A stretch of DNA of 64,000 bases from Streptomyces sp. NBC_01317 (GCF_035961655.1 NZ_CP108393.1:2525501-2589500), one strand, 5' to 3'; positions 30,497-40,716 are shown, numbered from the stretch's first letter. Numbers and translations are program-made. Notes: generated by a model not told the origin, from the letters alone.

Positions 30497-33400
30497 TCAG
30501 TTCCGGGACAGGTACTTCCGCACCTTGTTGTAGATGGATCCAGGTCCCTTCTTGTACGGCGGACGGTATTTTCCGTGCCTCATCACCCGGTCCGTCGCCT
30601 TGTCCAGCGTTTCACCGGCGTGCCTGCGCTGCCCCTTCGCGAAGTCAGGGACGTCGTTGCCCTTGGCCTTGCCGGACTTCTTGGCTTCCTTCCACAGGTA
30701 CTTGACCTTGCGGATGGCCCAGCTCTTCCCGTACCACCAGATGAGCCCGATGATGGCTAGCACAGCTCCGACGCCGATGATAGCGAGTGCGGTGCCTGCG
30801 CTCACTCCGAGTCCGGCGGCGCCCACGAGGGCCAGTGCGGCCATCCTCCCGTCGAGGTCGACCATGTTGACGGGGTCACCGCACACGTAGTCGTAGGCGT
30901 TGCAACTGCCGCCCGTTACCGGGTCTGTCTGGAGGAAGCGGCCGGTCACCGGGTTGTACAGACGGGCGCCCATGAGGGTAAGACCGGTGAGGGTCTCGCT
31001 GGACCGCTGCTCGTCGCCGAGCCAGCCGTAGCGCGAGGCTGCCTGTCCAGCACGGGGGTTACCGTACTCGTCCGCGTCGAGGACAGTCGGAGCCTGGGCA
31101 GTGTCCGCAGGCAGGGCGAGGGTGATGTCGCCGTGCAGGTTGGCCATGAGGAGGACCGCGCCACCGGTCTTGGTGGTGGTGGCGACGAGATTGCCGTCAA
31201 GGCCGCTCACATTACGGGTGAGGGCTCCGCTGGTGTTGTTCTCGACGATCCACCGAGGGCTGTCGGAGTCGGAGTCGTAGTGGTTGGTCCTCGCCTCGGT
31301 CTGGCTCCACGTGCCCGCGTTGTTGGTCTCCTGCGTCCAGGACCGGAATCGCATGTTGGAGTCCAGCGTCCAGGTCTGGCGCTGGGTTCCGACGGTCTGC
31401 TGCTGGGCGAGGTCGTTCGCGAAGTACGCGACAGTGGAGCCAGGCAGGACGGTGGTGCGGCCGAGCGCATCGTAGGTGGTGCCGGAGCTCACCTGGCGAT
31501 CCGCGCTGTCGTAGCCGTAGGACGTAGTGGTACCGCCCGTGGTGGTGCAGTCGGCGTTGACTGCGGCGGTGGCGGAGGCCAGCGTCTTGCGGTTGGAGTT
31601 CTTGTCGAAGGTGTAGGACCGGGTGGTGCAGACGGCGTCGGTGCTCGTGTCCTGGACCCGGGCCAGCCTGCCCGCCTTGTCGTAGGTGTAGGACTGCGAG
31701 GCCGTGACACCGGGGGTGCCGGCGTGGGTGGCAACCTGTCCCTGCACCGTGGATGTGACGCTGTCGGAAACCAGCACGGTGCCGTCGCTGTCACGGGTGT
31801 ACGTGCGGGTGACGGGTGTTCCCGCCGGATCCTGCTCCAGTTTCATGGTGAAGCCGCCGGGTAGACCCTGGCCGATCAGGGTGCCGTCGGCGTCATAGCG
31901 TGCGGTCAGCGTGCCCGCGACCGAGTCCGTGACCGATGTCGCGAGGCCTCGCGGGTCGGCTGCGGTGTCGTAGGTGTAGATGGTGGTCGACGGCACGCTG
32001 TCGATGACCTTGGCAGGCCGGTCCAGCGCGTCGTACTGGGTCGAGGTAGTCCCGCCATCGGCGTCTGCATAGGACGTTTCACGGCCGAGCTGGTCATACG
32101 TTTTGGCGATGGTGCCGCCGGCTGTCGATGTCTGTTTGTCCTGGATCCCGGTGTCAATGTCGTAGGAGAGGGTCGTCACGGGCACGGTTGCGCCGATGCC
32201 ACCGGTGATGGTGACCGTCGTGGGACGGCCTGCGGCATCGACGACCGTCGTGGTGGTGCGGGTGACACTGTTGGCCGTCTCCGTAACCTTCGCGGTCTGT
32301 CCGAAGAGCCCGTACTCGACGGTCTTCTCGGGGAGCTGGCTGGGGTTGGTCCCCCCGCCGGAAACAGCCGCGGCCGGCGTGGTGCGGCACAGCGCGTCGG
32401 CCCATTCCGGCCTGCCGCCGCAAGGGCCGGTGCCGTCGCCCGTGTAGTACGTGGCGAGCGTCGTGCCGGCATCGGTTCCTGTGGACGCAGGCTTCGTAGT
32501 TCTGATGACCTGACCCTGGCTGTTGTAGGCGGTGGCCGTGGTGACCGCCAGCCCACCGGGGTCATTGGTCACGCTGGTGGGCTGCCCAAGGACCCAGTCG
32601 AACCCGATGGCGACCGCACGGGGATCGGCGAGCAGGTCGGGCCAGAACCGCGGCTGTGCACCGTCCGTCTGCCGTGTGACCTGGTCCTTTACGACGGCGG
32701 TGCCGTCGGTGGGACGCCCGGTGTCGTACGCCTTGACGGAGTGCTGGCGAGCGAGGGCCTGGCTTCCCGCCGTGGCGACCGTGAAGGAGCCACTGGCGAG
32801 GTCGGCCGCCAGCGTGATCTGCCGCAGTGGTCCGTAGACGTCGGTTTCCCTGGTACCGGTGGCGTCGTATACCGAGGTGCTGGAAAGCAGCTGCGCCCGT
32901 TCCGCGGAGGAGAGCGCGTTGATGCCGAGGTCGACCAGCTGGCTCTTCTGTGCCGAGGTCGTGCCGAGCGCCAGTTCCCGGTTCGCGGCGGTCAGCACGC
33001 GGACCGTGTTGCCGAACTGGTCGTACTCGGTGGCCGCGATGTGGCCACCCGGAGTGGCCTCGTCGACATCGCGACCCGAGGCATTCAGGTAGTGAACGGT
33101 GGCGCGCGTGTAGGCGCCCGCGCCCAGGGCGGCACCGTCGTTCGCGGACGGGACCTGATCAGCAGGGAAGACAGCTGTTCCATCGGTAGGAACGTCTGTC
33201 TGCCCCCAGGACGCGATGGCGGCGGCTCCGAGGTTGTTCGGGGCGGAACTGCCAGTCAGCGGCACGCCATATACCACGTTGTTCTCGGCTGTGCCGTTCG
33301 TCTGGGAGGCGCTGCCGGGCGTGAGCGTGGCGCGGGAAGTCTTGAGCAGCATCCCGGGCCCGGAGGTCGGGTTGGAGCCCGCTTGGCCGTAGGTGAACGT

Positions 33401-36400
33401 CCAGGGGAGCTGTCCGGGCGGGGTGAGTGTAGTGATCCGGCCGGAGCTGTCGTAGGTGTAGGCCGTCTTTACCGCCGGGGAGATCCGTGGGTCCCAGGTG
33501 TTCCTGAGGCGTCCTGAGCCGTCATAGTTGTAGGCGGCGACAGGGGTTGCGGTGGATGTGGCCGCACCGGGGGCAGTCGACCAGAGTTTGACCGACGAGA
33601 CCTGGTCCTTCACGTCACCGAGGGTCGATGACGTGGCGGTGGTGGTGCCTGCGTACACGAACTCCAGGACCCGGCAGCCCTTCGTCGACGGGGCCGCGTC
33701 GCACGCGGCCAGGGTGGTCGTGGTGGTGGAGGCAATGATGCGCTTGGGGCGGGCCCGGACGGTGCCGTCGATCGTGACTGCCTCCGAAACCACCTTGGTG
33801 GTGGAGTTCGCCAGTCCGTCCGCCAGCGAGCTTGTCACTGTCCACGTGGTGGCACCGGCGGCGACTTTGGAGAAGGTCGTCACCGTGCCCGCCGTGTCAG
33901 ACAGCGTGAACGAACCGGTCGTGAGGACGCCCATGAGGGTCAGGTCCTCAGACCCCGGTTCGGGGACCCACCCGCTGGCTGCGGCGTTGGCGGTGAACGT
34001 GACGGTGGAACCGTCGCTGGTGACCACGTCGAGCGAGGTGGCGGACGTTTTGCGGATTTCGGTGAAGTCGGAGTCGACGACGTCCGCGACGGTGCCCGAC
34101 AACCATTCCTTGCCGAAGATCGGCGTCTGGCCCTGCTGGTCGGCCCCTGCCTGGGGTGAACGGGAGGATGCGGTGCGGTTGACCGTCATACCGAAGAACT
34201 CGGCGTCAGTGTCGGAGAGTGTGTAGTCGCCGGTAAGGAGGTTCACCGTACCGGGGCCGACACTCTCGGATGCGGCCCCGTCCGCGCTGCGGTCCACGAC
34301 CACGGTGATCGGGTCGGACGCTGCGGTCGCACCGGCAGGACCGGTGAATTCCGCCCGTATCTGTACCGCGCCGTCGGGGTCGACGGTCGAGGTGGCGTTC
34401 CAGGTCAGCTTCGGGCTCTTGCCCGAGGACAGCGTGATCGGCCATGACGCAATGGCCTGACCACTGTTGGTTACATCCTGCGCGGGGACAGCGGTCCAGG
34501 TGTCGGCGTCACCGCGGCGCCAGGAGAAGGCAACCTTGTCGAACTTGGTGCCGTCGGCCTCGGCCAGGAGCGGAACGCGGGCGGCGGTGCGGGTGCCGTC
34601 ATCGGGCAGGGTCACACCGCCGGGACCGGCGTGGAAGGTGTAGGTGATCGGCTCGGACTTGTTTTCCGCCTTGTCTGTCGCGCGGACCTGGAGGGTGTTG
34701 GTTCCGGCTTTGGGCGGGGTGACGGACATGATCACTGGGGTGGTGGTACCGCTCGTGGCGACCTTGGTCCACGAGGTGCCGTCGAGGGACCACTCGATAC
34801 CGTTCTGGTCACCGGCTGCCGGGACGGCGGTGAATTGGCCCGCCTGACCCGCGCCCTTGACCCACTGGCCGCTCGGGTAGTCCGTCGAGGCGACGGAGGA
34901 CGGCGCGGAGGGCACGGACGTGTCCACGGTAAAGACCGCGTACGCCGACCAGCCCACGTTGTAGCTGGTGCCGTCGTAGGGCGACGTGCGGAACTTGTAC
35001 GTCTTGCCGTTTGTCAGCAGGCCGGCCGGAACGGTCACCGAGGCCGGCTGCCCGGAGGGGACGTACGGCGACACGAGGACATCGCCGACCTGAGCACCTG
35101 TCGCATTGTCGAAGATCTGGAACGTGCCGTCGACCTTGTCGTTGTTCGGGTCGACAAAGGTGTCGCGCAGCGTGGGTGTCATGGTGTTGACAAACCAGTT
35201 GCCCGTGGTGTTCTTGAAGAACGGTGGTCCCGCCTGCTGGTCGGTGCCGGTACGGGGCCGGTAGTTGTAGGTGACGACCAGTTTCGGGGGGTTCGTCGCG
35301 GCGTTGGCGGAGTTGACGCGTTTCCACTGGGCGGTCGCGGCCTCGCTCACAGCGCGCAGGCCCATGCCGGAGGTGGTGTTCTTCGCTGACGCCCATTCCT
35401 GGACCAGCGTGGTGACGTCGGCGTTGATCCAACCGTCAGGGGCCGCGGTGCAAGCGGTGTTGCCGCGGGTCTCCGTCGAGGTTGCCTTCGTGGCGGTCCA
35501 GGCCGGTCGAGCCGTCCAGCGCGAGGAGGTTGACGCCTTGGCGGCCGAACCGACCTCCCAGGGCTGGGCGGTGCAGGTGGTGTTGCCGGAGTGGAAGTTC
35601 CACAGGCTGAGTTTCGCGGTGGAGACCAGGGCGTCCTGGATGGGAGCCGTGTTCCAGGTGATGAAGGACTCGGCCGTACGCGGGGTGCCGTTCGCGTTCG
35701 TCGTGCCGGGGTTGCCCAAGTCCAACTCGACGTCGGTCGAGAGGTCGACGGTCTCGCCCTGCTGGATGTACGTGTCGAAGACGTTGCCCAGCGAGGACGT
35801 CGAAGGATCGACCGTAACGGGGTACGTAGTTTCCGGGTTCGCGAGGAATTCGGCGTCCGGGGTGAGAACCAGGTCGACGCCCCCCTTGGCCGGAACGACC
35901 TTCATACCCACACGGGCGCGATGGGTATGCTCCCCGGATGCCTTGTCGACCGTGGCGTCCCACATCACGGGGGCGGGCATGACAGCCTGCTTCTCGCTCT
36001 TCCTGTCGGTGAAGAGCAGGCTGCCGTCGTCCTGCTGGGTCGCCTTCAGGCCCTTGGCCCTCAGCGGCAGGGTGTAGGCGTAGGCGTCGGACGTGGGCCG
36101 CTGCTTGATCTCTACGAACTGCTCGAAACCGGTACGTGTCGCCTCGACCACCACATCGGCGCCGGGCACCGCGTTCACGTACTCGGCGCGTGTTCCGTCC
36201 AGTTTCGGAGCCGGCAGGCCACCCCGCCACTGAAGCGCGATCTGCTGGTCGCCTTCTCCCAGCGTCACCAAGTCGGCGGCTTCGGATTTCTGGGCGGACT
36301 TCAGCGAGGTAGCAGGAACGCCTGTTTTCCCGGCCAGTCTCAACCCGCGGGGATGCGCCTTGGGCTCAACGTCACCTTCAGCGTTGGCGACCAGGTCAAG

Positions 36401-36769
36401 GTCGACATCACGCCACGCCCCGGTGGCATCGTCCTGGAAACGAACTGGCCCCGCGGCCAGCTCGGTGGTGAGCGAACCGTCCTTGTTCGCCCACGTCGTC
36501 GACGTCTCGGTGCGCTCCGACAACGCCTCGACACGCTTGCCCGACAGCCGCGCAGCGACGCGCGCGGAAGGAAGGTCCGCCGCCTGCGTCGGCGCGGGCG
36601 CTGAGCTTTTCGCAGCAACGGGGCCCTCGGGCACAGTGGCCACCGCGACACTCGCACCGTCGATCAGGGTCACGGCCAGGATCAGGGCGAGACTCCCGGC
36701 CGTGTAACGCAGACCTAGCAGGGCCTGCGGTCGCCCTCGCTGGTGACGCACGGCTCTATGAAGGGTCAT
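30497..36769 (-). CDS. Secreted RHS/YD-repeat polymorphic toxin
   Basis: A 2,090-residue protein. The ATG at 36769 follows GGGAG by nine bases and gives a basic N-region and hydrophobic signal segment (about residues 18-45). A DNRLRE-type domain (about 325-505) precedes Ig-like segments, then long RHS/YD repeats (for example YNYDGSGRL, YTYDSSGRIT). The RHS core ends with GARLYNPVTGRFLQTDPVTGG and DPVNMVDLDG near residue 1974. The last 116 residues are the variable tip: a hydrophobic helix, then a basic domain with KGNDVPDFAKGQRRHAGET and KKGPGSIYNKVRKYL. The tip resembles small basic toxin domains, perhaps nuclease-like; I cannot name the activity. The cassette lies within the island. Confidence 0.85.
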   Translation of the reverse strand: MTLHRAVRHQRGRPQALLGLRYTAGSLALILAVTLIDGASVAVATVPEGPVAAKSSAPAPTQAADLPSARVAARLSGKRVEALSERTETSTTWANKDGSLTTELAAGPVRFQDDATGAWRDVDLDLVANAEGDVEPKAHPRGLRLAGKTGVPATSLKSAQKSEAADLVTLGEGDQQIALQWRGGLPAPKLDGTRAEYVNAVPGADVVVEATRTGFEQFVEIKQRPTSDAYAYTLPLRAKGLKATQQDDGSLLFTDRKSEKQAVMPAPVMWDATVDKASGEHTHRARVGMKVVPAKGGVDLVLTPDAEFLANPETTYPVTVDPSTSSLGNVFDTYIQQGETVDLSTDVELDLGNPGTTNANGTPRTAESFITWNTAPIQDALVSTAKLSLWNFHSGNTTCTAQPWEVGSAAKASTSSRWTARPAWTATKATSTETRGNTACTAAPDGWINADVTTLVQEWASAKNTTSGMGLRAVSEAATAQWKRVNSANAATNPPKLVVTYNYRPRTGTDQQAGPPFFKNTTGNWFVNTMTPTLRDTFVDPNNDKVDGTFQIFDNATGAQVGDVLVSPYVPSGQPASVTVPAGLLTNGKTYKFRTSPYDGTSYNVGWSAYAVFTVDTSVPSAPSSVASTDYPSGQWVKGAGQAGQFTAVPAAGDQNGIEWSLDGTSWTKVATSGTTTPVIMSVTPPKAGTNTLQVRATDKAENKSEPITYTFHAGPGGVTLPDDGTRTAARVPLLAEADGTKFDKVAFSWRRGDADTWTAVPAQDVTNSGQAIASWPITLSSGKSPKLTWNATSTVDPDGAVQIRAEFTGPAGATAASDPITVVVDRSADGAASESVGPGTVNLLTGDYTLSDTDAEFFGMTVNRTASSRSPQAGADQQGQTPIFGKEWLSGTVADVVDSDFTEIRKTSATSLDVVTSDGSTVTFTANAAASGWVPEPGSEDLTLMGVLTTGSFTLSDTAGTVTTFSKVAAGATTWTVTSSLADGLANSTTKVVSEAVTIDGTVRARPKRIIASTTTTTLAACDAAPSTKGCRVLEFVYAGTTTATSSTLGDVKDQVSSVKLWSTAPGAATSTATPVAAYNYDGSGRLRNTWDPRISPAVKTAYTYDSSGRITTLTPPGQLPWTFTYGQAGSNPTSGPGMLLKTSRATLTPGSASQTNGTAENNVVYGVPLTGSSAPNNLGAAAIASWGQTDVPTDGTAVFPADQVPSANDGAALGAGAYTRATVHYLNASGRDVDEATPGGHIAATEYDQFGNTVRVLTAANRELALGTTSAQKSQLVDLGINALSSAERAQLLSSTSVYDATGTRETDVYGPLRQITLAADLASGSFTVATAGSQALARQHSVKAYDTGRPTDGTAVVKDQVTRQTDGAQPRFWPDLLADPRAVAIGFDWVLGQPTSVTNDPGGLAVTTATAYNSQGQVIRTTKPASTGTDAGTTLATYYTGDGTGPCGGRPEWADALCRTTPAAAVSGGGTNPSQLPEKTVEYGLFGQTAKVTETANSVTRTTTTVVDAAGRPTTVTITGGIGATVPVTTLSYDIDTGIQDKQTSTAGGTIAKTYDQLGRETSYADADGGTTSTQYDALDRPAKVIDSVPSTTIYTYDTAADPRGLATSVTDSVAGTLTARYDADGTLIGQGLPGGFTMKLEQDPAGTPVTRTYTRDSDGTVLVSDSVTSTVQGQVATHAGTPGVTASQSYTYDKAGRLARVQDTSTDAVCTTRSYTFDKNSNRKTLASATAAVNADCTTTGGTTTSYGYDSADRQVSSGTTYDALGRTTVLPGSTVAYFANDLAQQQTVGTQRQTWTLDSNMRFRSWTQETNNAGTWSQTEARTNHYDSDSDSPRWIVENNTSGALTRNVSGLDGNLVATTTKTGGAVLLMANLHGDITLALPADTAQAPTVLDADEYGNPRAGQAASRYGWLGDEQRSSETLTGLTLMGARLYNPVTGRFLQTDPVTGGSCNAYDYVCGDPVNMVDLDGRMAALALVGAAGLGVSAGTALAIIGVGAVLAIIGLIWWYGKSWAIRKVKYLWKEAKKSGKAKGNDVPDFAKGQRRHAGETLDKATDRVMRHGKYRPPYKKGPGSIYNKVRKYLSRN

Positions 36770-37371
36770 GAGTGTTCGATCTCCCATCCACACGAGCGAC
36801 ACATCCGTGACGCTTATGTGAACCTAACGATCACCAAAAGATCGCAAAATTACACACAGGGCGCAGTTTTGACATCACTAAGCGTAAGAGCATGTGATGT
36901 TGATCATGCTGACCAGTTAAACCCTCACACCCACTATTGGCCACTTTGCCGCTACTGCCCCGTGAGCAACCATCGATTTCATTGGACTAACACCACTTGG
37001 ACCTCGGTCCTGCGATCGCAATCACGCCGTCTGTCAGTCAAGTTGGCGCCCGGAGACTCGTGTCCGGAGGGGACCACCTGAACCCAGTCGCACCACGGCA
37101 CGGGTGCGCCGCCCTGTCCTGGATGTAACCGCCGCATGCCTGATGTGCGCGAGCACGGCACAGGAGTGGCGGTGTCTCGACGCACTTCGGATGTGGCCGA
37201 CCGCTGGCTCCATAGCTCCGCGCCGGAGTGGGGATTCCGTTTGCACAGACAGGTGCCGCCCCCAGGCGTCCTATCGTCCTGGTGCGCAACACATTCCCGG
37301 CCGGACTACTCCGGAGTGAACCTCATCTGGCGGCGCATGAGTCCCTGCCGGTATTCGTGACGCGACAAAAC
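36770..37371. other. AT-richer spacer upstream of the RHS gene
   Basis: About 600 bp with no credible gene. The part next to the RHS start (36775-37000) is distinctly AT-richer than the region and should hold its promoter. The rest (37000-37371) shows only short spurious frames. Confidence 0.5.
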
Positions 37372-37430
37372 GCGGCCTTCTGCTGAGCCCATGCCATTCC
37401 TTGTCGGAGCCGTACTCGGCAGAAGGCCGC
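37372..37430 (-). terminator. Terminator after the glycoside-hydrolase-like gene
   Basis: A 16-bp inverted repeat with one mismatch (GCGGCCTTCTGCTGAG at 37372-37387 against 37415-37430) and a 27-nt loop. On the minus strand it is followed by CGTTTTG, a short T-run, 53 bp after the gene's stop. Confidence 0.6.
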
Positions 37431-37483
37431 CTGTCGCACCGTCCGGGGCTCCTACCCTACGAGTTCACCCGGCTGCGGCACTC

Positions 37484-38311
37484 TCAGCCGACGATCGCGA
37501 CGGGGGCGTCCCAGGCGTTGCGGTCGACGGTGATGGTGTAACCGCCCCGCGTCTCCTTGCTGTTGACCATGTACTGGTGGGCGCGGCTGTGGTTGGTGAA
37601 GAGCTTGGGGTCCCAGGGCCAGTCGGTGGTGGTCGTGTACTTGTTGTCCCACAGGGCGTACCAGAGGTTGCCGGGCAGGTCGGTCTTGTTGGTGGCGGTG
37701 GCGATGGCCTTGGCGCTGGAGCTGCTGAAGCCGTAGTAGCCGGCGCGGTAGTTCTTGGCGCGCAGGGTCTTGCTGAAGGACCGTACGTAGGTGAGTACGG
37801 CGTCGTTGCAGGCCTTGTCGGTGAGGGTGTACGGCTCCATGTCGAGGTAGACGGGGCTGCCGGCCTTCATGCCGAGGGCCGAGGCCTTGGTGACGGCGTC
37901 GGTGGCGTTGCTCGCGCCGAGGGAGGCCGCGTTGGCCGCGGTGAACTTCTCGGGGCTCTTGCCGCTCTGGCAGGGCGGCTGGGCGCCCACGTACAGCGGG
38001 ATGAGCTTCCAGCCGGTGGCGTTGACCGACTTGACCCAGGACGCGGTCAGGTTCGGCTGCGCGCAGCCGCGGTTCTTCCCCCCGACGTAGACCGCGGCGG
38101 CTCCGTACAGCCCTCCGTGCCAGGCCTTCATCGCCGCCAGTGACGGCGCCGTGCAGGCGTCGAAGGCCCGCCCGGTGTACGTCTTCTGCGCGGGCAGCGC
38201 GCCCGCCGCCATCGACGTCTGCGCCGCGACCCCCGCGCCCCCGGCCGCGACCACACCCGCCACCGCCCAGGCGATGTAGCGGCCTCTCCTGGACAACCTG
38301 TGCTTGGACAT
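37484..38311 (-). CDS. Secreted glycoside-hydrolase-like protein (DUF1906/Rv2525c-like)
   Basis: A 275-residue secreted protein. It opens MSKHRLSRRGRYIAW with a hydrophobic signal segment ending near residue 36; the RR pair allows Tat export. The mature part is a TIM-barrel glycoside-hydrolase-like domain as in Mycobacterium Rv2525c: YTGRAFDACTAPSL, AAVYVGGKNRGC, LIPLYVGAQ, VYLDMEPY (conserved Asp/Glu strand) and a C-terminal VDRNAWD. Members are cell-wall linked and may be enzymatically weak. A start at 38323 (MGWGMSK) is possible. It is island cargo with its own terminator. Confidence 0.85.
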   Translation of the reverse strand: MSKHRLSRRGRYIAWAVAGVVAAGGAGVAAQTSMAAGALPAQKTYTGRAFDACTAPSLAAMKAWHGGLYGAAAVYVGGKNRGCAQPNLTASWVKSVNATGWKLIPLYVGAQPPCQSGKSPEKFTAANAASLGASNATDAVTKASALGMKAGSPVYLDMEPYTLTDKACNDAVLTYVRSFSKTLRAKNYRAGYYGFSSSSAKAIATATNKTDLPGNLWYALWDNKYTTTTDWPWDPKLFTNHSRAHQYMVNSKETRGGYTITVDRNAWDAPVAIVG

Positions 38312-38840
38312 TCCCCACCCCATTCTGATCTTGAAAGAGCCCTGACCGCCGATGCCCTCACCAGCAGGGGTCATGCGATGCGGCCTCGAGGCACAAGTAC
38401 ACCCGCTCGTAGCCGCACCGGCGGACGCTAGCACCAGCCCGTCACACACTGGACTCCGCTGGGCTTGTTCCTGCGCACTCAACCTCAGACCCCCCGCGCT
38501 GTCGACGAGCGTCGGGGCGCTGCCATTGAGAACGACATTTCGCGGTCGGCTCCCAGAACGGCCCCAGCATGTGGTGCGACGGACGCATGATTGTCGGGTT
38601 GACACAGCTCTGCGTCCCGAGGCACGCCTCCAATTCCCGGAAGGGCTGCACAACCGCTGCGCGTTTGGCCTCCGATTGGCCACCACACGGCAGTGAATGT
38701 CCAGCCGAATGAAATAAAAGCCCAGCTCACGGCCCTGCAGTCGAGCATGTCCACCGACTGCAAACCTCGGACCTACGCATTGCGATGCACAGACCACACG
38801 CGCCCGATTAGCCCGAATCCCAAGGCCAAACAAAACCAGA
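38312..38840. other. Non-coding gap upstream of the glycoside-hydrolase-like gene
   Basis: About 530 bp without a supported gene. It must carry the promoter of the gene at 37484-38311. The far end adjoins a tRNA fragment and terminator and may be old chromosomal DNA downstream of a tRNA-Thr gene. Confidence 0.45.
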
Positions 38841-38870
38841 AACCCCAGGTCAGCGGCCCGACCTGGGGTT
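38841..38870 (-). terminator. tRNA-type terminator hairpin
   Basis: A perfect 11-bp stem (AACCCCAGGTC at 38841-38851, complement at 38860-38870) with an 8-nt loop. On the minus strand it is followed by TTTCTGGTTTTGTTT. It lies just after the 3' end of the tRNA-Thr fragment, as expected for the terminator of that tRNA gene. Confidence 0.8.
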
Positions 38871-38875
38871 AGCCT

Positions 38876-38920
38876 TGGAGCCTCCTGTCGGATTCGAACC
38901 GACGACCTACGCATTACAAG
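38876..38920 (-). pseudogene. 3' fragment of tRNA-Thr(TGT), likely old attachment site
   Basis: On the minus strand 45 bp read CTTGTAATGCGTAGG, the T-arm GTCGGTTCGAATCCGAC, and AGGAGGCTCCA. This is the anticodon loop (TGT, Thr) through the acceptor 3' end. The bases before it do not pair with the anticodon stem, and no D-arm is present, so it is not a working tRNA. A break at the anticodon loop is typical of tRNA attachment cores. Confidence 0.8.
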
Positions 38921-39309
38921 ACCGTGAGCGTTCGTGTTGTCTGGTGCCGCGCCATGCTGCTGAGTGACGTTCTGCCTGATCAGAGCATGCGCGGCCGGTT
39001 GGTCTGTGCTACCCCTTGTTACGTCATCCAAAGGCGTCCGGCCACCAGTTGGCCACCGGGACGGGCACCGCTAGCCACAAGAGCCGAATCACCGGGGCTG
39101 TCAGACTCCCACAGACCTTCCTGGGAGCGTCCATCGGAAAGCCTCTGGCCCGTGAGCTAACCTCGCCGTTTCGGTTGGGCTGAAGCGGCGTCGCTGATCA
39201 CCAGATGTGGGGTGGTCGAGGCGATTTTGTTGCCTGGGCATGGTGGAGTCCCGGCGCGGTGGTCGGGTTCTCCAGGGTCCTTCGGTCGTGGGTGGGTGGG
39301 GGCGGCCGG

Positions 39310-40716
39310 TCAGCCAACTGGTCGGGGCAGTGCGGCGAGGCGGTGGAAGGCCGTGACCAGTTCGTGTCTCCAGGGCCAGGTCGCCGATATCCGCATGCGG
39401 AGGCGCCGGCCGCCGCGGGTGAGGCGGGCGGCGACGTGCAGCAGTCGGTAGCGGAGTTTCTTGGGTTCGGCAGCGGCGAGTTCGCCGTCCAGCAGGAGGA
39501 CGCGGGCCCAGACGAGGAGATCGATTGCCGCGAGGCTGAGTTCGAGCCAGGTGGCGTTGATGGTGAAGTGGCGGGAGGGAAAGCGGCCGAAGCCGGTGCT
39601 CTTGCCGCACCGGATGTGGTCTTCGACGGTGGCGTGTCCGCGGTGGCGGACCTCCAGGAACTGCGCGGAGCCGCCGCTGGAGTAAGGGGTGTCGGTAAGG
39701 AATACCTGGTGCCGCAGGCCCTCGTCCAGGTCGAACAGCGATAGTTGGGCGCCGGGGTGGGGTCGTTCGCGCCGCACGGTGATGCGGGTGCCGGCCGGGT
39801 AGCCGGCAAGGTTGACCATGCCGGTCAGCTCGGCGACCTCGGCGCCGTTGCGCAGCGTCCCGTTCTGGTCCAGGGCGGGATGCCAGAGGTCTTCGGGCAG
39901 CGAGCGGATTGCGCGGCGGACCGGCTCGGTGATGGCGTATCCGACCGAGAAACGCAGGTCCAACCCGTGCTCGCGCAAGGTTCGGATGTGGGCCAGGAAG
40001 GCTTTCGCGGATCCGGCGCTGTCGGCGCGGACCAGGATTGCGGTGCCGTGCCGGTGAGCGTCGGGGATCTGCGCGAGGGCGTCGCCCAGTACCGCGATGT
40101 GATCGGCGGCGGTGTTGGCTCCGGAGTTGCCCGGCCGCAGCCGGCCGGACACGGCCTCGCCGGTGTTCGCGAGAAAACACAGCAGCGGATGGAAGCCGAA
40201 ACCGCCCTTATAGGTGGGCGCGGCCTGTTCCTTCTCTGAGTGGCAGGTAATCAGCGTGGCATCGAGGTCCAGGACCAGGCCGGGAAGTTCGCGTCCGCCG
40301 GCTCGGACAGCGGGTATGCCCTCGCCGGTCTCGGCGGCCTGCATCCAGGCGACTTCCCGGGCCGAAGCGCGAGCCGCTCGCAGCGAAGCGAGCGCAGCTT
40401 TGTCGATGTCGGCGAGCAACCGCCAGGCCGTGGGCGTGGAGGCGACCGGGCCGAACACCTCGCCCTGGTCTCGCAGCACGGCCAGATCCCCGATCGCCTC
40501 ACCGCCGTCGGCGAGCATCACCGCGAGATCGGTGGCGGTCCGGCCCGGATCATGCCCGGTGCCGCGTGGTCGTAGCGGCCTGAGCGCAGTGGAGTACGCG
40601 GTGAACAGGCCGGTGGCCTCGGCGAGATCCGCCAGCAAACGTGCCCCGGTGTGCCCGACCACCCCCGAACCGTCTGCGGAGACGTGGAGCTTGGGACGAG
40701 AACCGATACCCTGCAC
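39310..40716 (-). CDS. IS1380-family transposase
   Basis: A 468-residue DDE transposase from GTG 40716 (VQGIGSRPKLHVSADG), which is the usual start for this family; a longer frame to 40800 would cross the terminal region. Catalytic segments are VLDLDATLITCHSEKE (first Asp), LVRADSAGSAKAF (second Asp) and a C-terminal NATWLELSLAAIDLL region. The frame is intact, so the element may be active. Confidence 0.88.
   Translation of the reverse strand: MQGIGSRPKLHVSADGSGVVGHTGARLLADLAEATGLFTAYSTALRPLRPRGTGHDPGRTATDLAVMLADGGEAIGDLAVLRDQGEVFGPVASTPTAWRLLADIDKAALASLRAARASAREVAWMQAAETGEGIPAVRAGGRELPGLVLDLDATLITCHSEKEQAAPTYKGGFGFHPLLCFLANTGEAVSGRLRPGNSGANTAADHIAVLGDALAQIPDAHRHGTAILVRADSAGSAKAFLAHIRTLREHGLDLRFSVGYAITEPVRRAIRSLPEDLWHPALDQNGTLRNGAEVAELTGMVNLAGYPAGTRITVRRERPHPGAQLSLFDLDEGLRHQVFLTDTPYSSGGSAQFLEVRHRGHATVEDHIRCGKSTGFGRFPSRHFTINATWLELSLAAIDLLVWARVLLLDGELAAAEPKKLRYRLLHVAARLTRGGRRLRMRISATWPWRHELVTAFHRLAALPRPVG

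Noticed and set aside
30497..36769. RHS gene as part of a type VI secretion cluster
   Set aside because: It has its own signal peptide and DNRLRE domain, and no VgrG, PAAR or T6SS gene is present; Streptomyces is a monoderm.
38876..38920. Functional tRNA gene
   Set aside because: Only the anticodon loop to acceptor end is present; upstream bases do not form the anticodon or D stems.
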